A stretch of 64,000 nucleotides of DNA, taken from Posidoniimonas corsicana. GTDB lineage: Bacteria; Planctomycetota; Planctomycetia; Pirellulales; Lacipirellulaceae. The notes below the pieces were generated by a model that was not told the DNA's origin, made no database searches, and saw only the letters and a program-made list of their open reading frames with translations. The stretch is taken from the NCBI RefSeq assembly GCF_007859765.1, contig NZ_SIHJ01000001.1, forward strand, positions 122,667 through 186,666, in the 5' to 3' direction. The first letter of the stretch is position 1, and every line of letters begins with the position of its first letter. The translations under genes and the position numbers were made by a program. Below are positions 42,480-52,600 of this stretch, in pieces.

Positions 42480-43189
42480 TGGTGTCACGCAGGCGACTAA
42501 TAGGATTCATTGTTGCGCTGGTGGTGGGCTGCGTCGGATGCTGGTACTTTCCGCTGTTTCACGTACAACACATCGGCGTAATGGCCAAGATCGACAAAGC
42601 CGCCAAGGTCTCGTCAGGCGAGTCAGGGCCGCTCGACGCCGCGGACTACGTGGACGCGATTTGGAACAGTCCCCTCCGCAGCGGGGGCGCGGGCGCCGAG
42701 ATCATCGGGCTGTGGGAAGGCTACCAATCCAACGCGGCGGCGGCACAAAAGGAGTTTGGCCGACAGGTAGGGATCGGCGGCCCCTGGTATTTTTGCGTAC
42801 GCGGTCAGGGTACCGTTGAGTCCGTCGAAGGCGACCGGGTGTTGGTTCGCGTCAGAGACAGCCCGCGGCGAGCGTGTCTCGAATTGGGGACTCTCGTCGG
42901 TAGCACGGTTCGCGACGCCGTGGGTGCGAAGGCGAGTGACTTCACCAACTCCCAGGACTTCAACGCGATTGCGGCGGCATTGAATCGGCGCGTTGAAGAA
43001 GAGGTTATCGCACCAAATCGCGAAGCCCTGCAGCCGGGCGTCACGCTCGACTTCGTAGGCTGTGCCAAGATCAGTCGCAAATCGGATCTGGACCCGTTGT
43101 GCCTCATTCCAATTCGTCTGAGAATTCGCGATAGCGGGGGGACCAGCGTCAATGCGCCGGACGCTGTGGATGGGCTGGCGCCACTATGA
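42479..43189 (+). CDS. DUF2291 protein associated with sugar ABC importers
   Basis: 236 residues with a GTG start overlapping the stop of the binding-protein gene by 1 nt. The N-terminus (RRLIGFIVALVVGCVGCWYFP) is a membrane anchor or lipoprotein signal. The body (DYVDAIWNSPLRSGGAG, FGRQVGIGGPWYFCVRGQGTV, LGTLVGSTVRDAVG) fits DUF2291, a family found almost only in RbsABC-type transporter operons. Its role is unknown; an accessory part of the transporter is likely. It overlaps the ATPase gene by 4 nt. Confidence 0.82.
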   Translation: MVSRRRLIGFIVALVVGCVGCWYFPLFHVQHIGVMAKIDKAAKVSSGESGPLDAADYVDAIWNSPLRSGGAGAEIIGLWEGYQSNAAAAQKEFGRQVGIGGPWYFCVRGQGTVESVEGDRVLVRVRDSPRRACLELGTLVGSTVRDAVGAKASDFTNSQDFNAIAAALNRRVEEEVIAPNREALQPGVTLDFVGCAKISRKSDLDPLCLIPIRLRIRDSGGTSVNAPDAVDGLAPL

Positions 43190-44739
43190 CGCACGAACAC
43201 GCAGAATCCCCTATCGTGCTGGCAGGGGAGGCCATCACCAAGAAGTATCCCGGCGTACTCGCGCTGGACCAAGTCGACTTCGCGGTACGAAGAGGCGAGG
43301 TCCATGGCCTGATCGGCGAGAACGGTGCCGGCAAGTCCACGCTGATGCAGATCCTCGCGGGAGCTCAGAGTCCGGACGGCGGGGTCATCCGGATCAACGG
43401 GAAGCCGATTTCCTTCGCAAACCCTCGGAAGGCACTAGACCACGGCATCGCCCTGGTCTATCAAGAGTTGAATCTAGTACCCCATATGACCGTTGCCGAG
43501 AACATCTTTCTCGGGCGAGAGCTCGTCTCGCACAGCGGCTTCGTGCGGTCGGCGGATCAAATCCGCCAATGCAAAGAGTTGCTGGCCGCTCTAGACGAGA
43601 CGATCGATCCCTGTATTGAGGTGGGACGTCTTCGCGTTGGCCAGCAGCAGGTCGTGGAGATCGCCAAAGCGATCATCTCCGACGCTCGCGTGATCTTCAT
43701 GGACGAGCCAACTTCAGCGCTCAGCGATCACGAGGCCGAGACCCTGTTCAAGATGATTCGGTCGCTCCGCCAGTCAGGCGTTTCGATCGTTTACGTATCC
43801 CACAAGCTCAACGAACTGCTCGACATCTGCGAGCGGATCACCGTCCTGCGAGACGGCAAGTACGTCGACACGCTAGACGCCGCGACCGCGGACCGCGACA
43901 CCATCGTGCGGCTGATGGTGGGCCGCCAGTTGGACGCGCAGTACGTCCACTCGCCCATTGCCGCCGACGCCGGCGTATATCTGAAGGTGGAATCACTTAC
44001 ATTGCTCGACGGCAAGGCCCGACGGCGCGTTGTGGACGACGTGTCGTTCTCGGTCCGCATCGGCGAGGTCTTTGGCGTCTTCGGCTTGATGGGCGCGGGC
44101 CGAACCGAAATGCTGGAGGCGCTGTTCGGGCTGCATCCCGCCCGCACATCTGGAACGCTTACGATCGATGGCGTCCGTTGCGCGATCAAGTCGCCGGCAC
44201 ACGCAATCCGCAACGGGCTTGGACTCGTGCCCGAAGATCGCAAGCATCAAGGTCTGGTGCTAGGGATGAGTGTCGAGCATAACATCAGCCTGTCGGTCTT
44301 GCCGACAATGGAAACGACTCTGCTACTCCGCAAAGGCCGCGAGAGCAACCTCGCTCAAGGGTTTGTCAGTCGGTTTTCGATTCGCACTCCAACCATCGCG
44401 CAGCGTGTCGGTTCCCTGAGCGGCGGCAATCAACAGAAGGTCGTTCTATCGAAGGTGCTGTCGACTCGCCCCCAAGTGCTTATGCTCGACGAGCCGACCC
44501 GCGGCATCGACGTCAACGCCAAGCGTGAGATTTACGCCCTGATAGATCAAGCCAAACGTGGGGGGATGGCGGTCTTAGTCGTTTCCTCGGAGTTGCCAGA
44601 ATTGCTCGGCATTGCAGATCGCATCATGGTGCTGTGCGAAGGGCGAAAGACAGGTCAGTTCGACCGTGACGAAGCGAATGAAGTGGATCTGCTGCGCGCG
44701 GCGGTGCCTTGCGAGGCCCAAACCGCTGCGTTGCTGTGA
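43186..44739 (+). CDS. RbsA-like sugar ABC transporter ATPase (two ABC domains)
   Basis: 517 residues. Domain 1 has Walker A GENGAGKST at 44-52, a QVVEIAKAI signature region and VIFMDEPTSALS. Domain 2 has a degenerate P-loop (FGLMGAGRTEMLEALF), as usual in RbsA, then LSGGNQQKVVLSKVL and MLDEPTRGIDVNAKREIY. It powers import of the sugar bound by the upstream lipoprotein. The start overlaps DUF2291 by 4 nt. A 90-bp gap precedes the permease. Confidence 0.95.
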   Translation: MTHEHAESPIVLAGEAITKKYPGVLALDQVDFAVRRGEVHGLIGENGAGKSTLMQILAGAQSPDGGVIRINGKPISFANPRKALDHGIALVYQELNLVPHMTVAENIFLGRELVSHSGFVRSADQIRQCKELLAALDETIDPCIEVGRLRVGQQQVVEIAKAIISDARVIFMDEPTSALSDHEAETLFKMIRSLRQSGVSIVYVSHKLNELLDICERITVLRDGKYVDTLDAATADRDTIVRLMVGRQLDAQYVHSPIAADAGVYLKVESLTLLDGKARRRVVDDVSFSVRIGEVFGVFGLMGAGRTEMLEALFGLHPARTSGTLTIDGVRCAIKSPAHAIRNGLGLVPEDRKHQGLVLGMSVEHNISLSVLPTMETTLLLRKGRESNLAQGFVSRFSIRTPTIAQRVGSLSGGNQQKVVLSKVLSTRPQVLMLDEPTRGIDVNAKREIYALIDQAKRGGMAVLVVSSELPELLGIADRIMVLCEGRKTGQFDRDEANEVDLLRAAVPCEAQTAALL

Positions 44740-44829
44740 TGGGCCCTAGTCGGCCGACGGCCTTTAGATTCGTAAACCTTTAAAATTGTTGTAACATGCT
44801 GGAAACGGCAAGTACCTGCACTGCCGACC

Positions 44830-45813
44830 ATGAATATGCGCGAAGAATCGAAATTATGGTCCATTGCCAGCCGCTTTCAATCGCTGCTCGTCTTGGTCTT
44901 AATGATTGTGGCTATGAGCCTCTTGTCCGACCGGTTCCTAACCGCCGCAAACGGATGGAACATCATGCGGCAGATTTCGGTGAACGTCTGCCTATCGATC
45001 GGTATGACGTTAGTGATACTGTCCGGCGGCATCGATCTCTCAGTGGGGTCAATCCTTGGCTTGTCCGGCGCGATCACCGCGGGGCTGATCAAGTACCCAG
45101 TTCCTTTCCAGGCGTTGGGCGTCGAACTTCAGTTCACAACCTTCGGCGCCGTCGTGGCCGGGATGGTCGTTGGGTTGGCGCTCGGCTGCTTCAATGGCCA
45201 GATGATCACGCGGCTCAAGATCCCGCCCTTCGTAGCAACGCTGGGCATGCTTAGTATTGCCCGTGGGCTGACCATGCTGTGGACCAAAGGCTTCCCCATT
45301 ACAAGCCTGGGCAATGGCCTGTCACGCATCGGCACAGGGTACGTGATGGGAGTGCCGACCCCCGTGTGGATCGTCGGGATTCTTGTAGCGGCGTTCGCGA
45401 TTATCACGAAGAAAACTCGCCTGGGTCGCTATATCTACGCTGTCGGCGGGAATGAAAAAACCGCACAACTCTCGGGCCTAAACGTCAATCGTATTAAAGT
45501 TATTGTCTACACGCTAGCGGGAATCCTCTCCGCGATTGCAGGCCTGATCGTGACGTCGCGTTTGGACTCGGCCCAACCCAAGGCCGGCGAAGGATACGAG
45601 CTGGACAGTATCGCCGCGGTTGTCATCGGCGGCACGTCTCTCTCCGGCGGGCGAGGCACCATCATCGGCACCGTGATTGGCTGTCTAATCATTGGCGTAC
45701 TTAATAGCGGGCTGGTCCTGTTGGGCGTGTCCCCCTTCTGGCAGCAAGTTGTCAAAGGCGGAGTAATCCTGCTCGCGGTCGCAATTGATCGGTTGCGTGA
45801 TACAAGTGACTGA
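44830..45813 (+). CDS. RbsC-like sugar ABC transporter permease
   Basis: 327 residues with about eight to ten membrane segments. Family motifs are LSGGIDLSVGSILGLSGAI, PPFVATLGMLSIARGL, GGNEKTAQLSGLNV (EAA-like loop) and SIAAVVIGGTSLSGG. It should form the membrane channel with the RbsA-like ATPase. It is the last gene of the operon; an IS66 element lies 117 bp downstream, so any further operon genes may have been cut off. Confidence 0.93.
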   Translation: MNMREESKLWSIASRFQSLLVLVLMIVAMSLLSDRFLTAANGWNIMRQISVNVCLSIGMTLVILSGGIDLSVGSILGLSGAITAGLIKYPVPFQALGVELQFTTFGAVVAGMVVGLALGCFNGQMITRLKIPPFVATLGMLSIARGLTMLWTKGFPITSLGNGLSRIGTGYVMGVPTPVWIVGILVAAFAIITKKTRLGRYIYAVGGNEKTAQLSGLNVNRIKVIVYTLAGILSAIAGLIVTSRLDSAQPKAGEGYELDSIAAVVIGGTSLSGGRGTIIGTVIGCLIIGVLNSGLVLLGVSPFWQQVVKGGVILLAVAIDRLRDTSD

Positions 45814-45930
45814 GGCGAATGTTGCAGAACGTGCTTGATGGGCCCATCGAGGTGAAGAGCTTGCTCCCCAAGTCGCTACCAGGCCACTATCGCGGGTCAA
45901 GACACGAACCAACGTGGCGCCATTATCTCC

Positions 45931-47482
45931 GTAACCCCTCACCCACCTGAAGCGACGGCGGCTGGGATTTCTGGCAATCGTCCGATCGCGGCGTAGTTCT
46001 TGACGGCTTCGGTGAGGGCGTGGAGCGGGTTGCTTCCGCGTCGCTTGAGGGTCCGCAGGACGGTCATGAGGACGGCCTGGGTGTGGGCACCGGAGGGGCT
46101 GGCGTTCTGGTAGGAGTTCTTGCGTATCTGCACGGCGGGCCGGACCTCGCGTTCGGCGTGGTTGTTGGTGGGGTCGACGTCGTCGTGCCAGAGGAAGGTG
46201 AACAGCTCGCCGGCGTGCTTGCCGATCCGCTTGGCGAGCCGCCGGGCGTCGGGCGACTCCCAGTCTTCCTGGGCCAGACGCAGCGCGCGGCCCTCCAGCC
46301 GGAAGATGCGGTCCTCGTACGCGGGCTCGTCGAGCGCGTCCCGCTCGACACGCAGCGTGCAGGCGTCCTTGAACAGCCGCCGCACGCGGCGGCCGAAGCG
46401 CTGCCAGTCGTCCTTGGTCGGCGCCTTCGGCGCGTCGAGCTCGCGCAGCAGGTGCGCCCAGCACTTCTGCTTGTCGCCCGCGTCGACCGCGTGGTAGGCC
46501 GAGAAGAAGTCGGTGATCAGCGTGCCGGTGAACTCCTCGGTAAAGAACTTCTGCAGCGCCGGCGAGCCGCGGGACTTGTCGATCTGGTAGAAGGTCAACT
46601 GGTTGTTCGTGAAGCACCACAGCCAGTGCGTCTGGCCGTTGACCCGCCAGCCGGTCTCGTCCGCGTGCAGCACGGCCGACAGCAGGGCTTCCTGCTGGAG
46701 TTGCTCGTACCACCCGAGCAGTAGTGACGCGAGCCGCTTCCACATCTCGCACAGGCCGCCCTCGGAGAGCCTGGTAGTGTCCGTCAAGATGCGCACATAG
46801 TTTTTGGCGTTCCCCTGGCTTGGTAGTGGGGGAGCGTCCCGCAACACCCCCACAGGTGTTGCGCGGACGCCTCCGTTGGTTCACTCACTCGAGGTACGGG
46901 TTGGGTCTCCGCTATTTTGCGCGCGATTTTGAGATGATTCTCGGTCGTGCTCCACCAGGCGGCTCATGTCGAGGTACTTGCGGGCGCCCCACTTGCCGCC
47001 GGCCACGTGCCGCAGCCGGGCGGCCACCAGCATCAGGGCGCTGTTGCCGTCGGGGAACGCCCCGACGACGCGGGTCCGGCGGCGGATCTCCCGCATCAGC
47101 CGCTCCAGGCCGTTGTTGGTCCGCAGACGCGTCCAGTGCTCGCGGGGGTACGCCATGTAGCTGAGCGTCTCGCCGACGCCCTCCTCGACGCAGCGGGCCG
47201 CCTTGGCGAGCCTCATCGCCCGCAGCTTCTCGTACACCGGCGTCGACGACGACGGCGCGTGCGGCGAGGCCGCCCGGGCCGCCAACGCCAGCAGCACGAA
47301 CTTCACCTCGTCTCGGCTTCGGTCGAGCAGCCGCTCCGCGTCCGCCTCAGAGAACTCACCCCGACGGATCGACTCAACGACCGTCGACAACTCGCTCGGT
47401 TCGCTTTGTGAAACTGCCATCCCTATGGCATAGCCGATGGCGCCAAAGGGCGCAAGTCGAGTTCACGTGGGTGAGGCGTTAC
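45931..47482 (-). mobile_element. IS66-family element with an internal IS256 fragment
   Basis: 1,552 bp. The ends GTAACCCCTCACCCAC (45931-45946) and the complement of GTAACGCCTCACCCAC (47467-47482) differ at one base. A perfect 8-bp target duplication TTATCTCC flanks it (45923-45930 and 47483-47490), as expected for IS66. Confidence 0.93.
45939..47420 (-). pseudogene. IS66 transposase interrupted by IS256 transposase sequence
   Basis: From 47420 the first about 70 residues are IS66 N-terminal (IRRGEFSEADAERLLDRS, STPVYEK). The same frame then runs into an IS256-type C-terminus (REHWTRLRTNNGLERLMREI, RRTRVVGAFPDGNSALMLVA) and stops at 46881. From 46853 the IS66 catalytic half resumes (VLHADETGWRVNGQTHWLW, ITDFFSAYHAVDAGDKQKCW, NNHAEREVRPAVQIRKNS). 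About 170 residues of IS66 are missing, so the transposase is inactive. Confidence 0.82.
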
Positions 47483-47944
47483 TTATCTCCTTCTTCGACG
47501 AAATGGGCTTTAGAGCTGACACACCTGTATGCAACACGGTGCGGTGCTAATGAGACCAAGCTATAGTGACCGACGCGATCCGCTGAGCGTCATCGACGCA
47601 GTTCCCTGTAGCCGACCCGCACACTCGGCGGCGGCCGCCGCACCGACGCGAGAGTAGAAAAGTCTGTTTAGGCGGCTCCTGCGCATCGAGGCAAGACTTT
47701 CTCGGCAAAGCTAAGCCGAGGTTAGCATACCGTGAGTTGGGCTCGCAATGCCGGGAGAACATCGGTCAACTGACTGGTAGCTTAGACATAGCACCAACAT
47801 TGGCCTGCCTTCTGTCTTTCCCGCAGTCAGCCTAACGCACAAGTGCCGAAGCCGGCACTAAATCTTATGACCGCAGCCAACCGCAGATTGTCGTGCCCTT
47901 CGTCACGGCTTACAGCCAGAGTCTGCAATAATGGAGGCCTAGGC
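47483..47944. other. Region between IS66 and the second DUF1593 gene
   Basis: 462 bp without a clear gene. A short dyad CTCGGC-N8-GCCGAG lies at 47701-47720. The ribosome-binding site GGAGG of the following gene lies at about 47931. If the IS66 element and one target copy are removed, a short + frame joins both flanks (ATIAGQDTNQRGAIISFFDE) but I do not recognise it. Confidence 0.4.
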
Positions 47945-49612
47945 ATGAGCGGATTCCTACTTACGATACCCATGGTGTTGATACTCATGGGAGCTTCCCA
48001 AACGCTCGCATCAGAGCCCGGCGCGTCCACCTATCGTGGCGACGCAGGACTGGTCAGGAATGGTGACTCCAGCAACTATCAGCTAGCCCAACAAGCTTAC
48101 CGCAACGTCAGGCAGGGTGCGAACACCGGAGCGTACTGGTCAACGGCTGCGAGCCAGGGTCCGTCTGTCAGCCACAGTGATGTGACAGGAGTGCAGCCGG
48201 CAATCGCCGTGTCGGCCACGCAAAGGTCAAGCGGCAAAGGAAGAGCTAACGGCCGGCCGCGCATTGTCGTTACGACAGATGGCGAGATCGATGATGAGTG
48301 CTCCATGGTCCGCTTCTTGTTGTACGCCAACGAGTGGGACATAGAAGCCATCGTGACGTCGAGTTCGCAGTACCATTGGCAAGGCCACGAGTGGGCAGGA
48401 GATAACTGGCTGGATCCGTACTTAGAAGGGTACGCGGAGGTCTATTCGAATCTTGTGAAGCATGACCCGGCGTATCCCACGCCAGCCTACCTGCTGGAAC
48501 GCACTAAGATGGGGAACGTCAAAGCCGAAGGCGAGATGGAGGAAGTCACGGAGGGGTCAAAGCTGATCGTCAAGATCTTGCTAGATGATTCTGATGATAG
48601 GCCTGTCTGGTTGCAGGCGTGGGGCGGCACCAACACGATTGCGCGGTCTCTCAAGACTATCGAAGACGAGCACCCGGAGCGGATGGCCGAAGTCGCCGCC
48701 AAGATCAGGCTCTACTGCATCTTCGAGCAGGACTCGACATTCCAGGATTACATTCTGCCTCACTGGGGCAAGCATAACATCACGGCAATTATTTCCGATC
48801 AGTTCGAAGCGATTGCATATCGATGGAAGAAGATCCAACCCAAGGAGCACCACAAGTACTTCGCCGCTCCCTGGATGAAGGAAAACATCCTGAACAGCCA
48901 TGGGCCTCTCTGTGCATTGTACAAGTCGCACGCAACGGACGACGACGGGTTCGACAAGGGTGACTTTCGCTCCGAAGGCGACTCGCCTGCGTTCTTGCAC
49001 AATGTTATGACAGGGCTACGCGGCATGGAGTCGCCCGACTGGGGCGGCTGGGGAGGTCGATTTGTTCGGGTTCGTGACAACACTTGGATGGATCCGGCGC
49101 CGTACGATGGCTACGAGCATCCGAAGGGGCGATACTTCCGCGAAACGTGCTGGGGCAGGCTGAGCATCAACAGCGGGATCACTTCGCACAATGACCCGCG
49201 CATGCTGAAGTTCTTCAAGCCCGCTTGGCGATGGTCGGTAGCTCAGCAGAACGACTGGGCCGGCCGAGCCGATTGGTGTGTTAAGCCATACGCAGAAGCA
49301 AATCATCCTCCCGTGGTGAAACTCAAGCACAGCGTCGATCTGAAGGCTAGCCCAGGCTCCAAGGTTCAGTTGAGCGCACAAGGAACTAGTGATCCTGACG
49401 GCGATAAGCTGGCGTATCACTGGTGGCAGTACGAAGAAGCTGACACGTACGGCGGGGTGGTTGAGATTCTCGCCGCGAAAGAACGCGATGCGTCGTTTGT
49501 AGTGCCAGAAGATGCGAAGGGAAGCACCATACACGCTGTTTGCGAGGTGACGGACGCAGGGTCCCCGCCGCTAACCAGGTACCAACGAGTTGTAGTCGAA
49601 ACCGGGCAGTAA
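47945..49612 (+). CDS. Secreted DUF1593 (Sde182-like) protein
   Basis: 555 residues from the Met after GGAGG; a signal peptide follows (FLLTIPMVLILMGASQTLAS). A polar 70-residue linker precedes the NH-like domain (about 100-430), which has the Asp cluster TTDGEIDDECSMVRFLLYAN and WGGWGGRFV. The Sde182 C-terminal beta domain ends the protein (SAQGTSDPDGDKLAYHW). In the first cluster the second Asp pair is kept (DGEIDDE), so metal binding is likely. This is the simplest member, with one NH and one C-domain, and the largest one lies 67 bp downstream. Confidence 0.8.
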   Translation: MSGFLLTIPMVLILMGASQTLASEPGASTYRGDAGLVRNGDSSNYQLAQQAYRNVRQGANTGAYWSTAASQGPSVSHSDVTGVQPAIAVSATQRSSGKGRANGRPRIVVTTDGEIDDECSMVRFLLYANEWDIEAIVTSSSQYHWQGHEWAGDNWLDPYLEGYAEVYSNLVKHDPAYPTPAYLLERTKMGNVKAEGEMEEVTEGSKLIVKILLDDSDDRPVWLQAWGGTNTIARSLKTIEDEHPERMAEVAAKIRLYCIFEQDSTFQDYILPHWGKHNITAIISDQFEAIAYRWKKIQPKEHHKYFAAPWMKENILNSHGPLCALYKSHATDDDGFDKGDFRSEGDSPAFLHNVMTGLRGMESPDWGGWGGRFVRVRDNTWMDPAPYDGYEHPKGRYFRETCWGRLSINSGITSHNDPRMLKFFKPAWRWSVAQQNDWAGRADWCVKPYAEANHPPVVKLKHSVDLKASPGSKVQLSAQGTSDPDGDKLAYHWWQYEEADTYGGVVEILAAKERDASFVVPEDAKGSTIHAVCEVTDAGSPPLTRYQRVVVETGQ

Positions 49613-49679
49613 GTGTCAATCGGGCAAGTGGGGTGTAATTGAATCCACCCAAAGACCATTTCCACCTACGAGACCAAGA

Positions 49680-52600
49680 ATGAAGAGCAATTCACTCCAG
49701 TTGCAACTCCACACCAGGTGGCTTGTTGTTGTCCTGATTGCGTTTGCGACATCCAACCACCTGTTTGCCCAAACGCTGAAGCCTCGAATGCTCGTCCTTA
49801 CGGACGTGTCCACCTGGGAAACGGATGACCACGAATCATTGATTCGCCTGATGGCTCATGCTGATCTCTTCGAAATCGAAGGCATCGTTGTTTCGACCGG
49901 TTATAGCATCAGTACGCTCAACAAAAATCCTGAAAGAGGGTTTATTGGCATCGCGCGTGGGGTCGTCGATGCTTACGAGAACGACCTGCCCAACCTAATG
50001 AAACGATCTGGCCAAACCGGCCACGCTCACGATAACGACAAGCAAGAGATCGGGTACTGGCCAAGTGCGGAATACCTTCGAGAACGCATCATGTTTGGCA
50101 GCATGAATCGCGGCAAGAAATTTATCGGCGACGACAATGGCTCACCGGGCAGTGAGTTGATCGCCAGGCTCGCTGACGAACCGGACGATCGTCCCTTGTG
50201 GATCGGAATATGGGGCGGCGGGAATACACTCGCGCAGGCAATTTATCAAATAAAGAAGGATCGAACTCCCCTGGAGTACGAGAAGTTACTGAACAAGCTA
50301 CGCGTCTACGCTATCACGGATCAGGATCGCAGCTATCGCGGAGAAGGCCTCGAAATCAGCTCACACGGTTGGATCTACGAGCAGGCCGGCGATAACCTGA
50401 TGTTTCTCTGGGACGAAGCGGCCTGGATCGAGCACAACAATATCGGCAAGAGCAATTGGGATCATTACGCTGAGCATATTCAGGGCCATGGTCACCTGGG
50501 AAGCCAATACCCAAAATTCAAGTACGGCGTGGAAGGCGATACACCTGCATTCCTCTACCTGATGCCAAACGGTTTGAACGATCCGGAAGACCCAACGCAG
50601 GTCAGTTGGGGAGGCACCTTCAAGGAGAACGAGGACAACCTTTGGCGGGAAGCAAGCTCTAGCAGGAGCAGCTTTAGGCGATTCTATCCCGCTGCCTTCA
50701 ACAATTTCGCGGCCCGCATGGATTGGGCGAAAGATGGAAAGGGAAACCGCAATCCGGACCTTGTCCTTAATGGTGACGGCGGTATCCATGTGCTTACGAG
50801 GAGTGTCACGCCCGGCGAATCACTAACGCTTGACGCTTCCGGGACGACCGATCCGGACGGTGACCAACTCACATTCAAATGGTTCGTTCAGGGCGACGCA
50901 GGTAGCTATCAAGGCAAAGTTGCAATTGCTGGAAGCGAATCGAGTAAAGCAACGGTGAGCGTCCCCAGCGATGCGGCAGGCAAGAGTCTTCACTTGATCT
51001 GCCAAGTCACGGACGACGGCGCCCATAATTTAAGCAGTTACCGGCGAATCGTGCTTGAAGCGCCAAGCGAGTCGACGGGCGCGCCCAACGCTCTGCCAGC
51101 CTCAACTGCTGGCCAGTCAGTCGCGAGTTGGTTAAAGGACTATATCGCGGCCAAGTATCCAAGCGCCGAGCTCATTACGCATGGTGGTGGTGCGTGGTAT
51201 CAAGCGAAACTTAGCGAACCTAGCTTGGTTGTTAGCTGGGCGGACTGGCAAGAGGAAAAGCTGACGCTCAAGTATCTTGAGGCCCATGCTCTCAGCGATG
51301 GCCGCGCGATCTTTCTGGCTCAGCCTGAAAAAATACCTGAATGGGCGGACCACCCAAACGTTTCTTACTATAACGGCGCCGGCTATTTTGTGAACGCGTA
51401 TGACTCAACAGCGATGTCCGGCTGGGACGTCTCGGGACTGACCATCCTTCAATTCGACGGAGACGCCACCGCGTTCTCGAAAGAGATGTCGGTCGGCTTG
51501 GCCAAGGCCAACAAAGTCGCTGCAGTAACAGTGCCAGCCGCGAAGGCCGGTTCGTCTGCTACCGCATCGCAATTCACGTTGGCGAAGTGGCTGCAGGAGT
51601 ATATTCCGGAAACTTACGCTGGAGCCGACGTTGTCGCTCACGGCGGTGGCGCATGGTTTCAGTCGAAGCTCTCGAAGCCAAAGCTCATCGTTAGCTGGGC
51701 AGACTGGAAGGAGACTACGTTATCGCTGAAAGATATCGAGGCTCATGGTCTGACAGAGGGCGAAGACATCTTCGTCAGCAAGACTAAGAAGACGGGCTGG
51801 GACCGCCATCCGAACGTCACGTTCTACGAAGGAGTGGGCCATTATATTAGCGGATACGAAGCTGCTAGTATGGCTGACTGGGACGTCGCGGAAACGACAA
51901 TGCTCCAATTTACAGGTGACGCGGACCCGTTTGTTGCAGCATTGGCTAAGGCGAGAGCATCCAATGCTACATTTAGCGAGCATCTCGACGAGGCAGCGCC
52001 GTCAGGATCCGCCAACAGCGACGAACCGGCGGCCGGAGCACCCTACTTACCATTTCCGTCGAACGTCGTCGTAACCAAAGTAAGACACTTCGACAATATG
52101 TGCTGGAAGATTGCGGCAGCGGGCGGGACCTGGTACTTCGAGAACGGCGAGACTGGCGGAAAAACGGGCTTCAGCAGCGCGTTCGACCAGGCCGGCAACG
52201 ATTGGATTGGGAATGACGCCGATCGAGGTTACAACAAGTCTCCCTCACGCGGCGGCAGGCACGAATATCGCGGTTGGCCGAACTTTGGCGAAGGAAACTT
52301 TAATCACCCGCAGCGTGGCAGTGGTGCCAAGTCGTGGTGGGTCGACTCTAATGGTAACGAGATCGCCGTAAACGATAAGCTCGAAGGCGACCACCTTATC
52401 ATGCGGTCTGCGAATTCGGACTACGAAGTGGAGTACCACTTCTTTTCGACGCACGCCAGTATCAAGGTCCTGAAAGCCAACAAGAAGTACGCTTTCCTGT
52501 ATGAGGGCCCGATCGGTGGCGAGCAAGATGCGTCCGTCGACAAGGACTTCTATGTGCTCAAGGATGGCAAGCATCGGGAATGTAAATCGGGTGGTCTTGG

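Noticed and set aside
47701..47720. CTCGGC dyad as a terminator
   Set aside because: Only 6 bp with an 8-nt loop and no T-run; too weak to call.
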